Both the position numbers and the translations under genes were made by a program. Under the pieces are notes generated by a model. That model was not told the origin of the DNA, searched no databases, and saw only the letters and a program-made list of their open reading frames with translations. From positions 186,001 to 250,000 of the forward strand of contig NZ_JAPJZH010000005.1 in assembly GCF_027889715.1 (NCBI RefSeq): DNA of 64,000 nt. The letters are read 5' to 3'. This document shows, in pieces, positions 45,021 through 54,371 of this stretch (the stretch's first letter is position 1; the number at the start of each line of letters is the position of its first letter). The stretch is from Allohoeflea poritis. GTDB lineage: Bacteria; Pseudomonadota; Alphaproteobacteria; Rhizobiales; Rhizobiaceae.

Positions 45021-46067
45021 ATGTCGCGCAGTCATCTCGGACTTGTCTTCTGCCTGTCATTCGTCACCCTGGAAGCCTTCCAGGCCGTCTACCTTGGTGC
45101 GGTGTTCCAGGAGGTGGATTCGTTCGCCGTTGGCGGTCTGGTGTTCGGCATCTCCGTCGTCGGATGCACATTGGCGACCGCCGTGATGAGGCCGCAGGAA
45201 CTGGCGGCGGCCATGCGCGCATGGAAGGTCCTTTTGGTCCTCAACCTGTTCGCGGCCCTGGCATGGAGCGCTTACTTCCTTGCCGTTCAACTTATCGAAC
45301 CCGCCGTGGTCTTCACGATCTTTTCCGGAATGGTTCCGCTTGGAACGGTTATCGGCTCCTGGCTTGGATTGCCGGAAGCCGGCGGGTCGAAGCGGCGTCT
45401 CGCTCATTTCGGCAACACACTGATCCTCGCCGCCATTCTGTATCTGGGCGCGATCACGATCTTCGGGCTTTCCGGCTTCGTTCGGGGCGGCGAGACGGTC
45501 GCGATTGCCGGGGTTGGCCTGTCCGCCCTGTCGGGTGCATGTACCGCATTCGTGATCCTTTACTCGGTCCGGTTGAACCGGAAGGGTGTTGGACCGTTGG
45601 CACAGTTCGGGCTTCGGTTTATCGCCTATACATTTCTGGCGCTTGCCGCGTTTCTTGCGGGCCTTGATGACAAGGGTGTCCAAACCGATCCGTCAAAACT
45701 GGCCGTCACCGTTTTGATCGGCTTTGCGGTGATTGCGTTTCCGCTTTATCTCGTCCAGAAAGCGGTGCCGCTCATTCCGGCACCCACCATTGCGGCGGTC
45801 ACCGCGCTCGGTCCGGCCATGGTCTTCTTCATGCAACTCTTCGACGGGCGGATTGACTATTCCACCTCCACGCTTGCCGGCCTGGTGATCTACATGATCG
45901 GCGCCTTGCTTACAGTCTATGGAGCGATTGCAACGGCGACTTTGCGTTCAACGCGACACGGCCGCCTCAGCCAGGCCAGAGCTCGGTACCGGGATGGAAC
46001 TGCGACCAGGCGAACCAGAACGCCTGATGGCTGCCGAGATCGGAACCATCCGCATCGACGGCCCTGA
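45021..46067 (+). CDS. DMT-superfamily (EamA-like) permease
   Basis: 348 residues from ATG 45021. Ten hydrophobic segments in about residues 5-310, typical of drug/metabolite exporters. The remaining tail (about 35 residues, Arg-rich) overlaps the 3' end of the convergent DUF3179 gene by 101 bp and looks like an accidental extension. Substrate unknown; probably controlled by the divergent LysR regulator. Confidence 0.78.
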   Translation: MSRSHLGLVFCLSFVTLEAFQAVYLGAVFQEVDSFAVGGLVFGISVVGCTLATAVMRPQELAAAMRAWKVLLVLNLFAALAWSAYFLAVQLIEPAVVFTIFSGMVPLGTVIGSWLGLPEAGGSKRRLAHFGNTLILAAILYLGAITIFGLSGFVRGGETVAIAGVGLSALSGACTAFVILYSVRLNRKGVGPLAQFGLRFIAYTFLALAAFLAGLDDKGVQTDPSKLAVTVLIGFAVIAFPLYLVQKAVPLIPAPTIAAVTALGPAMVFFMQLFDGRIDYSTSTLAGLVIYMIGALLTVYGAIATATLRSTRHGRLSQARARYRDGTATRRTRTPDGCRDRNHPHRRP

Positions 46068-47367
46068 CGCCGCCGGCATCCAGTTTCAGGCGCACATTCT
46101 CAAAGGCGATCTCTTCGCCGTTTTTAAGGGCGACGAATGCCTTGCTGCGCTGAAACGCCACCGGCTTTCCCGATGCCGTGATGACGCCGATGATGTCCTC
46201 ATGAACCGGCAGGCGCGGATCGACATCACCGACCGGGAAAATCGGACCGTTGGCATCGCGCGTGTTGCGGAAATCCGGATCGCGTCCGAGCGCCAGCCGT
46301 TCGACCAGAACCGTCGTTTCCGGGTGCGCCTTCTTCCAGGTGCCCCAGTCGGTCGTGACCACGCTTGCCTGCTTCAGTTGTACATTCTTTTCCGCAAGCG
46401 GCCCGGTCACGGCGTTGCCCTTGAAGGTGTCGAAGACGGAGAAGGTGTTGATGTCGTACATCACCTTGTTGGAACGGATGAGCAGTCCCGATGTGCGCAG
46501 GACCGGCCGCTCGACCCCCTCCGGCAACCCGTCGGTGAAATAGGCCTGCGCCGCGCCGCACAGTGTGCAGTAGGGAATGCCGAGATGCCGTCCGCCCAGC
46601 GTGTCGTTGACCATTTCGCGCACTTCCATGATGCGGCGCGGATAGGCGCGGTATTCGCCGTTGACCTCGATGCCGAATACAACGTCTTCATCTTTCAGCC
46701 ACGTTGCGTCCTGCGCGCTGGTGACCGGCGGATTGTCGGCCGCGGGAATGCAATTGCAGACCTCGTCGGTCGTGTCGTATTCGCGGTCGTCGATCAGCAC
46801 GCCGCCCCATGAAACATGGCGCCAGTCAATATCGCCCTCGACGAAGATCCTGTCCCAGCCGGGCACAAGCGAGGTGAATATGGCCCGCTTCACGCGCAGG
46901 TAATCCGGAGGCGCTGGAATATCCCATGCCATGAGATGGTCCGTTACGACGCCCCAGTGGTTCTGATCCTTGGGCTCCTTGCCCAGCAGTTTGTAGGCGG
47001 TGATGGCGAGAGCCGCCTGCAATTCGTTGTTTGAGACGAAGCGCATCAGATCGCTGATGATCCAGACAACACGCGGATCGTTCGCCTGAGCGATCTCGAT
47101 CAGCGCCAACATCTGGTCTCCGCCCCAGGTCGACTGAACCATACTGTCGACAAAGGCCACCTGGATCGCCGACTTCAGTTCCTCGGAAAGCGGGCCGTCC
47201 GGAACGGCGGGCGGTTCGCCGAATTGCTCGATCATGTAATCGGGCAACGGCGCGGCTTCCTGGGCGCGAATGGAATGGGACCAGAACAGACAGAGCATCG
47301 CCAGCGCGACGAGCAGTACGATGCGGGATTGAACGCCGATTGCCGATGTCATGGAGGGGCCTTTCAT
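45967..47367 (-). CDS. DUF3179 domain protein, exported
   Basis: 466 residues with an N-terminal signal or anchor segment (about 10-33). The DUF3179 core is recognisable by GRHLGIPYCTLCGAAQAYF and the later TTDWGTWKKAHPETTVL. Function is unknown in the family; export suggests an envelope role. An alternative start is 47352. The C-terminus is encoded antisense to the DMT transporter tail. Confidence 0.8.
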   Translation of the reverse strand: MKGPSMTSAIGVQSRIVLLVALAMLCLFWSHSIRAQEAAPLPDYMIEQFGEPPAVPDGPLSEELKSAIQVAFVDSMVQSTWGGDQMLALIEIAQANDPRVVWIISDLMRFVSNNELQAALAITAYKLLGKEPKDQNHWGVVTDHLMAWDIPAPPDYLRVKRAIFTSLVPGWDRIFVEGDIDWRHVSWGGVLIDDREYDTTDEVCNCIPAADNPPVTSAQDATWLKDEDVVFGIEVNGEYRAYPRRIMEVREMVNDTLGGRHLGIPYCTLCGAAQAYFTDGLPEGVERPVLRTSGLLIRSNKVMYDINTFSVFDTFKGNAVTGPLAEKNVQLKQASVVTTDWGTWKKAHPETTVLVERLALGRDPDFRNTRDANGPIFPVGDVDPRLPVHEDIIGVITASGKPVAFQRSKAFVALKNGEEIAFENVRLKLDAGGVRAVDADGSDLGSHQAFWFAWSQFHPGTELWPG

Positions 47368-47683
47368 GTGCCAGTTACCCGATTATGTGCCGGGAAACCG
47401 CCGCGCCGCCAATCACGATTGCATCAGCATTCGGTGATGAATGCCGGTCGGGCAACCCGGCCACGTCTGAAAGCGGGCTGTCTGCCGTTGAGCAGCGCCT
47501 GGGCATGCGTGTGTCGGTGCAGGCGGCGGCAAGCACTGGCACCGCGATAAGAAACGGTCATCAGGGACAGATCGTCAAATTGAGATGCCTTGCAAACCGG
47601 CAATCGGGCCTGAGCAAATCGGATGTCGATTTGGCTGTCGACCGATCTTTTTATCCACCCGGTATGGTGGTATTCGTTCCGCC
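47368..47683. other. Divergent intergenic region
   Basis: 316 bp between the DUF3179 gene and the Sel1/TPR gene. It must contain both promoters, but I see no convincing promoter, operator, hairpin or small gene. Confidence 0.35.
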
Positions 47684-50600
47684 ATGAAACGCAGCTTCAT
47701 CGTCGCCGCCGCATCGTTCCTTTTGGTTGCCGCCGCCAAAGACGCGCCCCGCGAAGAAGGTTGGCGATCGCAACATCGAAAAAGTGTACCGGATAATATC
47801 CTCACCTTGCGCGCGGAGGCAGCGCGTGGAAGCGCGGAGGCGCAATTCAACCTTGGCCTGATCTACCGGAGCGGGGAGGGCGTGTTTGCGGACAAAGCCA
47901 CAGCATTCACATGGGTTCGCAAAGCGGCGGAACAAGGCCATGTCGACGCGCAATTCTCCCTCGGCTGGATGTACGACATGGGCGAGGGTGTCGCCGAAAA
48001 CAATATTGAAGCAATCAAATGGTACCGCAAGGCGGCCGAGCAGGGCGATGAATTCGCGCAGCACAATCTCGCCCTGATGTACGACGACGGTGAGGGAACA
48101 ACACAAGACAAGCAAGAGGCCGTCAAGTGGTACAGGAGATCTGCGGATCGAGGACACGCGAACGCACAGTACAATCTGGGATGGGCCTATCACTATGGCG
48201 AAGGCGCGGATGAGGACCATCAAAAGGCCTTTAAATGGTACCGAAGGGCAGCGTGGCAGGGACTTGCGAAGGCACAAAACAGCCTTGGCTTGATGTATGA
48301 CGAAGGTCTCGGCGTCAGCGAAGACAATGCGGCGGCCGTGAGTTGGTACCGGAAGGCGGCCGAGCAGGGAAACGCGATAGCGCAGTACAATCTCGCGTGG
48401 ATGTATCACTACGGCGAAGGTATCGCGCAGAACGATGCGGTGGCGGTTGAATGGTATCTGAAAGCCGCTGAACAAGGATATGCCGAAGCCCAAACGGTCC
48501 TTGGTGACATGTATGATTCAGGTGAGGGCGTCGTCGAAGACGATGCCAAAGCCGTTGAATGGTACCGGAAGGCCGCCGAGCAGGAGTTTCCGAGAGGTCA
48601 AAACAATCTGGGAGTCATGTATGAATACGGGCTTGGCGTTGCGCAATCCTATGATGAAGCGCTGAAATGGTATCGGAAATCGGCCGAGCAGGGCTATGCA
48701 ATCGCACAGTTCAATATTGCCCAGTTTTACCGGAACGGAACTGCAATCGAGCAAGATCCGGAATTGGCGATCAAATGGTACCGCAAAGCCGCCGAACAAG
48801 AGAATGCCCATGCTCAGGTGAACCTCGGGGACATGTATTTTGATGGCGAGGGAACGGCCAAAGACGATGCCGAGGCCGTGAAATGGTATCAAAAAGCCGC
48901 CGAACTGGGGAACGCTAGGGGCCAGAACAATTTCGGCTTCATGTATGAAAACGGACGCGGCGTTTCGCAATCCTATGATGAAGCGTTGAAATGGTATCGG
49001 AAATCGGCCGATCAGGGGCTTTCAACCGCGCAATACAATATTGCCCAGCTTTACCGATATGGAACCGCAGGCAGCCAGGATCTCGACAAGGCACGCATAT
49101 GGTACGGAAAAGCGGCCGAGCAAGGGTATGCTGATGCCCACGCAAGTTTGGGCGATATGTACCTTTTCGGTGAAGGTGTCGCCAAGAATTACGACCTTGC
49201 CATCAAGCGGTATCGGTCCGCCGCCGATCAGGAACATCCGGTCGCTCAGAACAATCTGGGCTTTATGTACGAAAATGGCTGGGGTGTTCCCCAGTCCTAC
49301 CATGTCGCGCTGAAATGGTATCGAATGGCCGCCGAACAGGACTATGCGACCGCGCAATACAATATCGGGCGGTATTACCAGCAAGGGATTGTCGTCAAGC
49401 TTGACTTTGACGAAGCGTTCAAATGGTTTCGGAAAGCCGCTGCAGAAGAGTCACATGCAAAGGCAATTATCGACGGGATGCCCGATGATGGCGTCTACTG
49501 GGCCAAAGTCGCCCGCGGTGAACACCATAGCGAACTCCAGAAATACGATTTCGCCCTAGCGGACTTCAATAGTGCGATCGCCATGGCGCCGGATTTGAAG
49601 TGGGCTTATGCGCAACGCGGCCGAATGTACAGGAGACAGAAAAAATACGACCTGGCAATCGGCGACCTTAGCCAGGCTGTCACAATCGATCCTGAATACA
49701 GTCTGGCGATCGCTGAACGCGGCAGAGCGTATTACGCGCAGGGCGAATTCGACCTGGCAATTTCCGATTACTCCAGATTGCTGGAGCTCAAACCGGACCA
49801 TGCCTGGGCCTACACCAACCGTGGAGACACATACAGAAAACTCCGAATGCATGACCTCGCGCTCGAGGACCTTTCCCAAGCAATTGAACTCGATCCGGAC
49901 CGAAAGCGGGCCTATGTAATACGCGGCAGAACATACAAACAGGCTGAACGTTACGATGAGGCAATTGCCGACTTTACAACAGCCATTGGAATCGATCCTG
50001 ACTATGCATGGGCCCACGGACAACGTGCTCACGCACACGAAAAAATAGAGAACTTCAGTTCAGCGGTTGCAGATTTCACCAGGGCGATCGACCTCGATCC
50101 CGATAACGACTGGTTGTACGCCCATCGGGGAAGAAGTTACAGCGGGTTGAAAGACCACGATTTGGCCATCGCTGATTTGAACAGAGCGATTGAAATCAAC
50201 CCGACATATGCTTGGGCCTACGGCCATCGCGGCCTGGTTCACATAGATTTGGGGGATCATGAAGCTGCCATAGCCGACCTTACCAGAGCGATTGACACCG
50301 GTGCCGATTATTCGTGGATCTATAACCAACGTGGCCATTTGTACTTCATAAATGGAGACTTCGGCGGCGCTGCTGATGATTACACGACGGCCGTGATCCT
50401 GGACTTCAAGGACGCCGGCGCGCTCAACAACCTCGCCTGGATCAGGGCGACTGCGCCAGAAGAACGATTGCGGAACGGGTATGAAGCGTTGGGGTTTGCC
50501 TTGCTGGCTATCTCATTCCAGCCGGAAATCGCAGAGCATTGGGGTACACTTGCGGCAGCTTATGCCGAGACCGGTCAGTTCGATAAGGCGGTGGAAGCGC

Positions 50601-50713
50601 AGCAAAAGTCGATCGATCTGGCGGCCTCAGAGGGAAGAGTCATTGAAGGCTCCTTGCATCGATTGGACCTGTTCCGAAACAACAGCGCTTTCACAATGGG
50701 ATCTGAACGCTGA
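47684..50713 (+). CDS. Exported Sel1-repeat/TPR protein
   Basis: 1009 residues from ATG 47684. A signal-like N-terminus (MKRSFIVAAASFLLVAAA) is followed by 15 contiguous Sel1 repeats of exactly 36 residues (47828-49447), each of the AQxNLGxMYxxGEG...AxxWYRKAAEQ type. Then about nine 34-residue TPRs run to about 50650, with D-P-D/E-x-x-x-A-Y junctions. Such solenoids bind other proteins, often in the periplasm. Repeats 7-15 form three copies of a three-repeat unit. Longer upstream starts are not supported. Confidence 0.88.
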   Translation: MKRSFIVAAASFLLVAAAKDAPREEGWRSQHRKSVPDNILTLRAEAARGSAEAQFNLGLIYRSGEGVFADKATAFTWVRKAAEQGHVDAQFSLGWMYDMGEGVAENNIEAIKWYRKAAEQGDEFAQHNLALMYDDGEGTTQDKQEAVKWYRRSADRGHANAQYNLGWAYHYGEGADEDHQKAFKWYRRAAWQGLAKAQNSLGLMYDEGLGVSEDNAAAVSWYRKAAEQGNAIAQYNLAWMYHYGEGIAQNDAVAVEWYLKAAEQGYAEAQTVLGDMYDSGEGVVEDDAKAVEWYRKAAEQEFPRGQNNLGVMYEYGLGVAQSYDEALKWYRKSAEQGYAIAQFNIAQFYRNGTAIEQDPELAIKWYRKAAEQENAHAQVNLGDMYFDGEGTAKDDAEAVKWYQKAAELGNARGQNNFGFMYENGRGVSQSYDEALKWYRKSADQGLSTAQYNIAQLYRYGTAGSQDLDKARIWYGKAAEQGYADAHASLGDMYLFGEGVAKNYDLAIKRYRSAADQEHPVAQNNLGFMYENGWGVPQSYHVALKWYRMAAEQDYATAQYNIGRYYQQGIVVKLDFDEAFKWFRKAAAEESHAKAIIDGMPDDGVYWAKVARGEHHSELQKYDFALADFNSAIAMAPDLKWAYAQRGRMYRRQKKYDLAIGDLSQAVTIDPEYSLAIAERGRAYYAQGEFDLAISDYSRLLELKPDHAWAYTNRGDTYRKLRMHDLALEDLSQAIELDPDRKRAYVIRGRTYKQAERYDEAIADFTTAIGIDPDYAWAHGQRAHAHEKIENFSSAVADFTRAIDLDPDNDWLYAHRGRSYSGLKDHDLAIADLNRAIEINPTYAWAYGHRGLVHIDLGDHEAAIADLTRAIDTGADYSWIYNQRGHLYFINGDFGGAADDYTTAVILDFKDAGALNNLAWIRATAPEERLRNGYEALGFALLAISFQPEIAEHWGTLAAAYAETGQFDKAVEAQQKSIDLAASEGRVIEGSLHRLDLFRNNSAFTMGSER
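47828..49447 (+). repeat. 15 tandem Sel1 repeats, 108 bp each
   Basis: Fifteen in-frame 108-bp units with no indels. Within 48476-49447, units 7/10/13, 8/11/14 and 9/12/15 resemble each other more than their neighbours (for example LGDMY; GQNNLGFMYENG; AQYNIAQ), so the period is also 324 bp. Confidence 0.85.
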
Positions 50714-50800
50714 ATTTTTCAGTGCAAAATGCTGATCCGCCGAGGGCTCTCGAGGCAGACCTTGACCGGTGATCCGAAAAAGCAGCGACAGAATCGGATT

Positions 50801-52015
50801 TCAACTGACCATGGACTTGGAGAGCCGGCCTGCCGCAAGCTCCTGCGCCATGTTGCGGGCTGCGTGGTCGGCCTCGTAGACGGCCTCGATCGAGGTGGCG
50901 CTGCCGCCATTGCCGAGCCGTTCCATGACCGTCTCGACGATATCGGCCATTTCCAGGAAGCCGACCGAACCGTCGATGAAGGCTTCGAGTGCGACTTCCT
51001 TGGCGCCGTTGAGAACCGCGCCCGACAGACCGCCGGATTCCATGGCCCGGCGGGCAAGGCGCAGGGACGGGAAGCGTTCCTCGTCCGGCGCCTCGAAATC
51101 GAGACGGGAAAGGCTTGCGAAATCCAGCCGCTCGACGGGCAGGGCCGGCCGTTGCGGATAGGTGAGGCTGTATCCGATGGCCGTGCGCATATCGGGCGCG
51201 CCAAGCTGGGCGAGCACCGAGCCGTCGCTATAGCCGACCATGGAGTGGATCACCGATTGCGGGTGGACGACGACCTCGATCTGGTCGGGGCGCATATGGA
51301 ACAGATGCATCGCCTCGATCATCTCCAGCGCTTTGTTGAACATCGATGCGCTGTCGATGGAGATCTTTGTGCCCATTGACCAGTTCGGGTGCGCTGCCGC
51401 CATATCCGGGGTCACCGAAGCCATCTGTACCGCGTCCAGCGTGCGGAACGGCCCGCCCGATGCGGTCAGGATGATACGCTCGATGCTGTGGCGCTGGTCG
51501 CGCTCGAACACCTGGTGAATGGCATTGTGCTCGCTGTCGACGGGCAGCAGCCTGCCGCCGCCGCCTTCGATCTCACGGTGGAAGAGTTCGCCGGCCGAAA
51601 CCAGGCATTCCTTGTTTGCCAGCGCGATGTCGGAACCTCGGCGGGCCGCGGCGATGGTCGGCGCCAATCCGGCCATGCCGATAATGCCGGCCATGCACCA
51701 GTCGGTGTCGCGCTCGGCGGCCTCGATCAGCGCCGCGGGTCCGGCAGCGGCCTCTACGCCACTCCCGGATAGCGCCGCCTTGAGGGCCGTGTATCGGTTT
51801 TCGTCGGCCGTCACCGCGATTTCGGCCCCGCAGGCGATGGCCTGGCGCGCGAGAAGGTCGGTGTTTCCCTTGCCGGTCAGGGCGCATATGCTGAAGGAAT
51901 CGGAGCCGCCGAGATGTGCGACCACGTCAAGCGTATTGCAACCGATCGATCCCGTCGATCCGAATATGCTTATGCGTCGCGGGTCTGACTGTGATCGTTC
52001 CGTCATAGGGCGCAT
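50801..52015 (-). CDS. dxr: 1-deoxy-D-xylulose 5-phosphate reductoisomerase
   Basis: 404 residues from ATG 52015 (AAGG site); ATG 52006 is an alternative. NADPH-binding ISIFGSTGSIGCNTLDV opens the protein; the metal and substrate region LLPVDSEHNAIHQVF and the loop TASGGPFRT are conserved. It makes 2-C-methyl-D-erythritol 4-phosphate, the committed step of the MEP isoprenoid pathway. It is a housekeeping gene, here divergent from kynureninase rather than in the usual rseP/bamA cluster. Confidence 0.96.
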   Translation of the reverse strand: MRPMTERSQSDPRRISIFGSTGSIGCNTLDVVAHLGGSDSFSICALTGKGNTDLLARQAIACGAEIAVTADENRYTALKAALSGSGVEAAAGPAALIEAAERDTDWCMAGIIGMAGLAPTIAAARRGSDIALANKECLVSAGELFHREIEGGGGRLLPVDSEHNAIHQVFERDQRHSIERIILTASGGPFRTLDAVQMASVTPDMAAAHPNWSMGTKISIDSASMFNKALEMIEAMHLFHMRPDQIEVVVHPQSVIHSMVGYSDGSVLAQLGAPDMRTAIGYSLTYPQRPALPVERLDFASLSRLDFEAPDEERFPSLRLARRAMESGGLSGAVLNGAKEVALEAFIDGSVGFLEMADIVETVMERLGNGGSATSIEAVYEADHAARNMAQELAAGRLSKSMVS

Positions 52016-52124
52016 TTCGACCTTTGTTCCCCACCGAGAAACCAGATGCACGGTGCGTCGTCAATGTTTACGGAAGGAATTAATGCGTGTCGGCAAAATT
52101 GACGATTGCCAAGGGCGCCCAATT

Positions 52125-52142
52125 TATTTTAAACTTAAAATA
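52125..52142. promoter_or_regulatory. Perfect palindrome upstream of kynU
   Basis: TATTTTAAACTTAAAATA (TATTTTAA-AC-TTAAAATA) in the dxr/kynU divergent gap, 30 bp before the kynU start. It is a likely operator for kynureninase; Lrp-type KynR regulators control kyn genes elsewhere, but none is adjacent here. Confidence 0.5.
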
Positions 52143-52171
52143 TATTGTTCAACTCAAGCGGGAGACCTGCC

Positions 52172-53410
52172 GTGACGGACCGCAACGATGCCTTGAATCT
52201 CGACCGCGAAGACAAGCTCGCGCCCTTGCGCGACGAATTCAGGCTGCGCGAGGGGCTTATCTATCTCGACGGCAATTCGCTCGGGCCGATGCAGGCCTGC
52301 GTGGCGCAGCGGGTGCAGCAGTGTCTTGAAAAGGAATGGGCGCAGGATCTCATCGCCTCCTGGAACACGGCCGGATGGTACCGGCTGCCGCAGACCGTCG
52401 GCGCGAAGATCGCTTCGCTGGTCGGCGCGGGCGCGGATGACGTGGCGGTGACCGATTCCACCTCAGTCAATCTCTTCAAGGTGCTGGCGGCGGCCATCTC
52501 GATGTGTCCGGACCGTCGGGTCATCGTTTCGGAGCGCAGCAACTTCCCGACCGATCTCTATATTGCAGAGGGACTTGCCGAATTTGCCGGCAAGGGGCAC
52601 GAACTGCGCCTGATCGATTCGACGGACGAACTGGCCGGCGCGATCGATGCGGATGTCGCGGCGGTGATGCTGACTCACGTGAACTATCGAACGGGCGAAG
52701 TGCATGACATGCCGGATGTGACCCGCAGGGCGCACGAAGCCGGTGCGGTCATGGTGTGGGACTTGGCCCACTCGGCCGGAGCGCTGCCGGTGGATCTTGC
52801 CGGGGCCGATGCCGATTTCGCCATCGGCTGCGGCTACAAATATCTCAATGGCGGCCCGGGCGCGCCGGCCTTCGTCTATGTCGCGCCGCGATTGCAGGCG
52901 GACGTCTCGCAACCGCTATCCGGCTGGTTCGGTCACAGGGCGCCCTTCGAGATGAAGCCGTCCTTCGAGGCGGCGACGACCATCCATCGTTTCCTCACCG
53001 GCACGCCGCCGGTGCTGTCGCTGGTGGCGCTCGATGCCGCGCTCGATATCTGGGACCGGGTGTCCATGGAGGAGATACGCGAGAAATCCGTGAAGCTTTG
53101 CGAGCTGTTTATCGAGCTTGTCGAGACGCGTTGCGGCGGCCACGGTCTGAGCCTTGCCAGCCCGCGCGATACGGCAAGGCGCGGCAGCCAGGTTTGTTTT
53201 GCGCATGCCGACGCATTTCCGATCATGCAGGCGCTGATTGCCCGCGGTGTGGTCGGTGACTTCCGGGCGCCTGACATCCTGCGCTTCGGGTTTGCGCCGC
53301 TCTATGTGCGCTTTGCCGATGTCTATGACGCGGTCGAGCATTTGCGCGATATACTCGACACGCAGGAATGGCGGCAGGAGCGTTTCATGGTCAAAGGTGC
53401 GGTGACCTGA
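52172..53410 (+). CDS. kynU: Kynureninase
   Basis: 412 residues from GTG 52172 (GGGAG nearby). PLP-dependent: the Schiff-base lysine is K223 in GCGYKYLNGGPGAPAF, the Asp contacting the pyridine N is in VMVWDLAHSAGALPVDL, and IYLDGNSLGPM is the family N-terminal motif. It cleaves kynurenine to anthranilate and alanine. No other kyn gene (kynA, kynB) is in the window. Confidence 0.95.
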   Translation: MTDRNDALNLDREDKLAPLRDEFRLREGLIYLDGNSLGPMQACVAQRVQQCLEKEWAQDLIASWNTAGWYRLPQTVGAKIASLVGAGADDVAVTDSTSVNLFKVLAAAISMCPDRRVIVSERSNFPTDLYIAEGLAEFAGKGHELRLIDSTDELAGAIDADVAAVMLTHVNYRTGEVHDMPDVTRRAHEAGAVMVWDLAHSAGALPVDLAGADADFAIGCGYKYLNGGPGAPAFVYVAPRLQADVSQPLSGWFGHRAPFEMKPSFEAATTIHRFLTGTPPVLSLVALDAALDIWDRVSMEEIREKSVKLCELFIELVETRCGGHGLSLASPRDTARRGSQVCFAHADAFPIMQALIARGVVGDFRAPDILRFGFAPLYVRFADVYDAVEHLRDILDTQEWRQERFMVKGAVT

Positions 53411-53438
53411 ACCACAAAATCGACCTTGAAAACATAAC

Positions 53439-53467
53439 AAACCCGGTATGAAATGGCCGGGTTTTTT
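53439..53467 (+). terminator. Terminator after kynU
   Basis: Stem AAACCCGG (53439-53446) with CCGGGTTT (53457-53464), ten-base loop, then a T run. It separates kynU from the pcaD operon. Confidence 0.85.
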
Positions 53468-53521
53468 GATTTTACCTATCCAATTCAATCTGCTTTCATG
53501 GATTTTACGGAGGAACCGCCG

Positions 53522-54334
53522 GTGCAATTTGCTAACATCAATGGCATCACGCTTCACTATCAGCTGATCGGAGCGCCTGAGGGCAAGCCGGTGATTGTCT
53601 TTTCCAATTCACTTGGAACGGATTTCAGGATCTGGCGCGACGTAATCGTTCGGTTGGCCGGTGATTTCGCGATCGTAACCTATGACAAACGCGGTCACGG
53701 CCTCTCCGACATCGGTTCTTCGCCTTACCGCATGGATGATCACGTGGCCGATCTCGCGGGATTGCTCGATCTGCTCAATGTCAAGGATGCGATCATCTGC
53801 GGTCTTTCCGTCGGCGGGCTGATCGCCCAGGGTCTCTACGCCAGTCGCCCGGATCTCGTGCGCGCGCTGATCCTGTGCGATACCGGCCACAAGATCGGAA
53901 CGGACGACTTGTGGAACAGCCGGATTTCCGCGATCGAGGAGAACGGCATTGCCGCGATATCCGACGCCATACTGGAGCGCTGGTTCACGCAGAAATACCG
54001 CGACGAGGAAACGGAGGCCTTTGCCGGCTACCGCAACATGCTGTGCCGCACACCGGTTGCCGGCTATACCGGAACCGCCTGTGCGATCCGCGACACCGAC
54101 TTTACCGAAGGGGCGAAACGCATCGCCGTACCCAGCATCGGTATCGTCGGCGATCAGGACGGCGCGACACCGCCCGCGCTGGTCGAGGAGATGGCAAAAC
54201 TCATCCCCGGCGCGCGCTACCAGGTCGTTCCCAATGCCGGCCATCTGCCATGCATCGAGCAGCCGGTCGTGCTGACCGACGTGATCCGTGCGTTCATCGA
54301 CACGCTTTCCGAAGACAATGCGACGGCACACTGA
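53522..54334 (+). CDS. pcaD: 3-oxoadipate enol-lactonase
   Basis: 270 residues from GTG 53522, preceded by GGAGGA; a longer frame starts inside the kynU terminator and is rejected. Alpha/beta hydrolase with the oxyanion segment FSNSLGTDFRIW, nucleophile elbow CGLSVGGLIAQGL, acidic residue in GDQDGATPP and His in NAGHLPCIE. It hydrolyses 3-oxoadipate enol-lactone in the beta-ketoadipate pathway. It leads the pcaD-pcaB-MFS-pobA operon. Confidence 0.93.
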   Translation: MQFANINGITLHYQLIGAPEGKPVIVFSNSLGTDFRIWRDVIVRLAGDFAIVTYDKRGHGLSDIGSSPYRMDDHVADLAGLLDLLNVKDAIICGLSVGGLIAQGLYASRPDLVRALILCDTGHKIGTDDLWNSRISAIEENGIAAISDAILERWFTQKYRDEETEAFAGYRNMLCRTPVAGYTGTACAIRDTDFTEGAKRIAVPSIGIVGDQDGATPPALVEEMAKLIPGARYQVVPNAGHLPCIEQPVVLTDVIRAFIDTLSEDNATAH

Positions 54335-54371
54335 ATGATGCGCCCATTCGCCGGAAAGAAGGGGAGCAACA

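Noticed and set aside
47828-49447. Regular 108-bp repeats as a CRISPR or satellite array
   Set aside because: They are in-frame Sel1 protein repeats without spacers.
53453-53521. Longer N-terminus for PcaD from ATG 53453
   Set aside because: It begins within the kynU terminator hairpin; GTG 53522 has a strong GGAGGA site and gives the family length.
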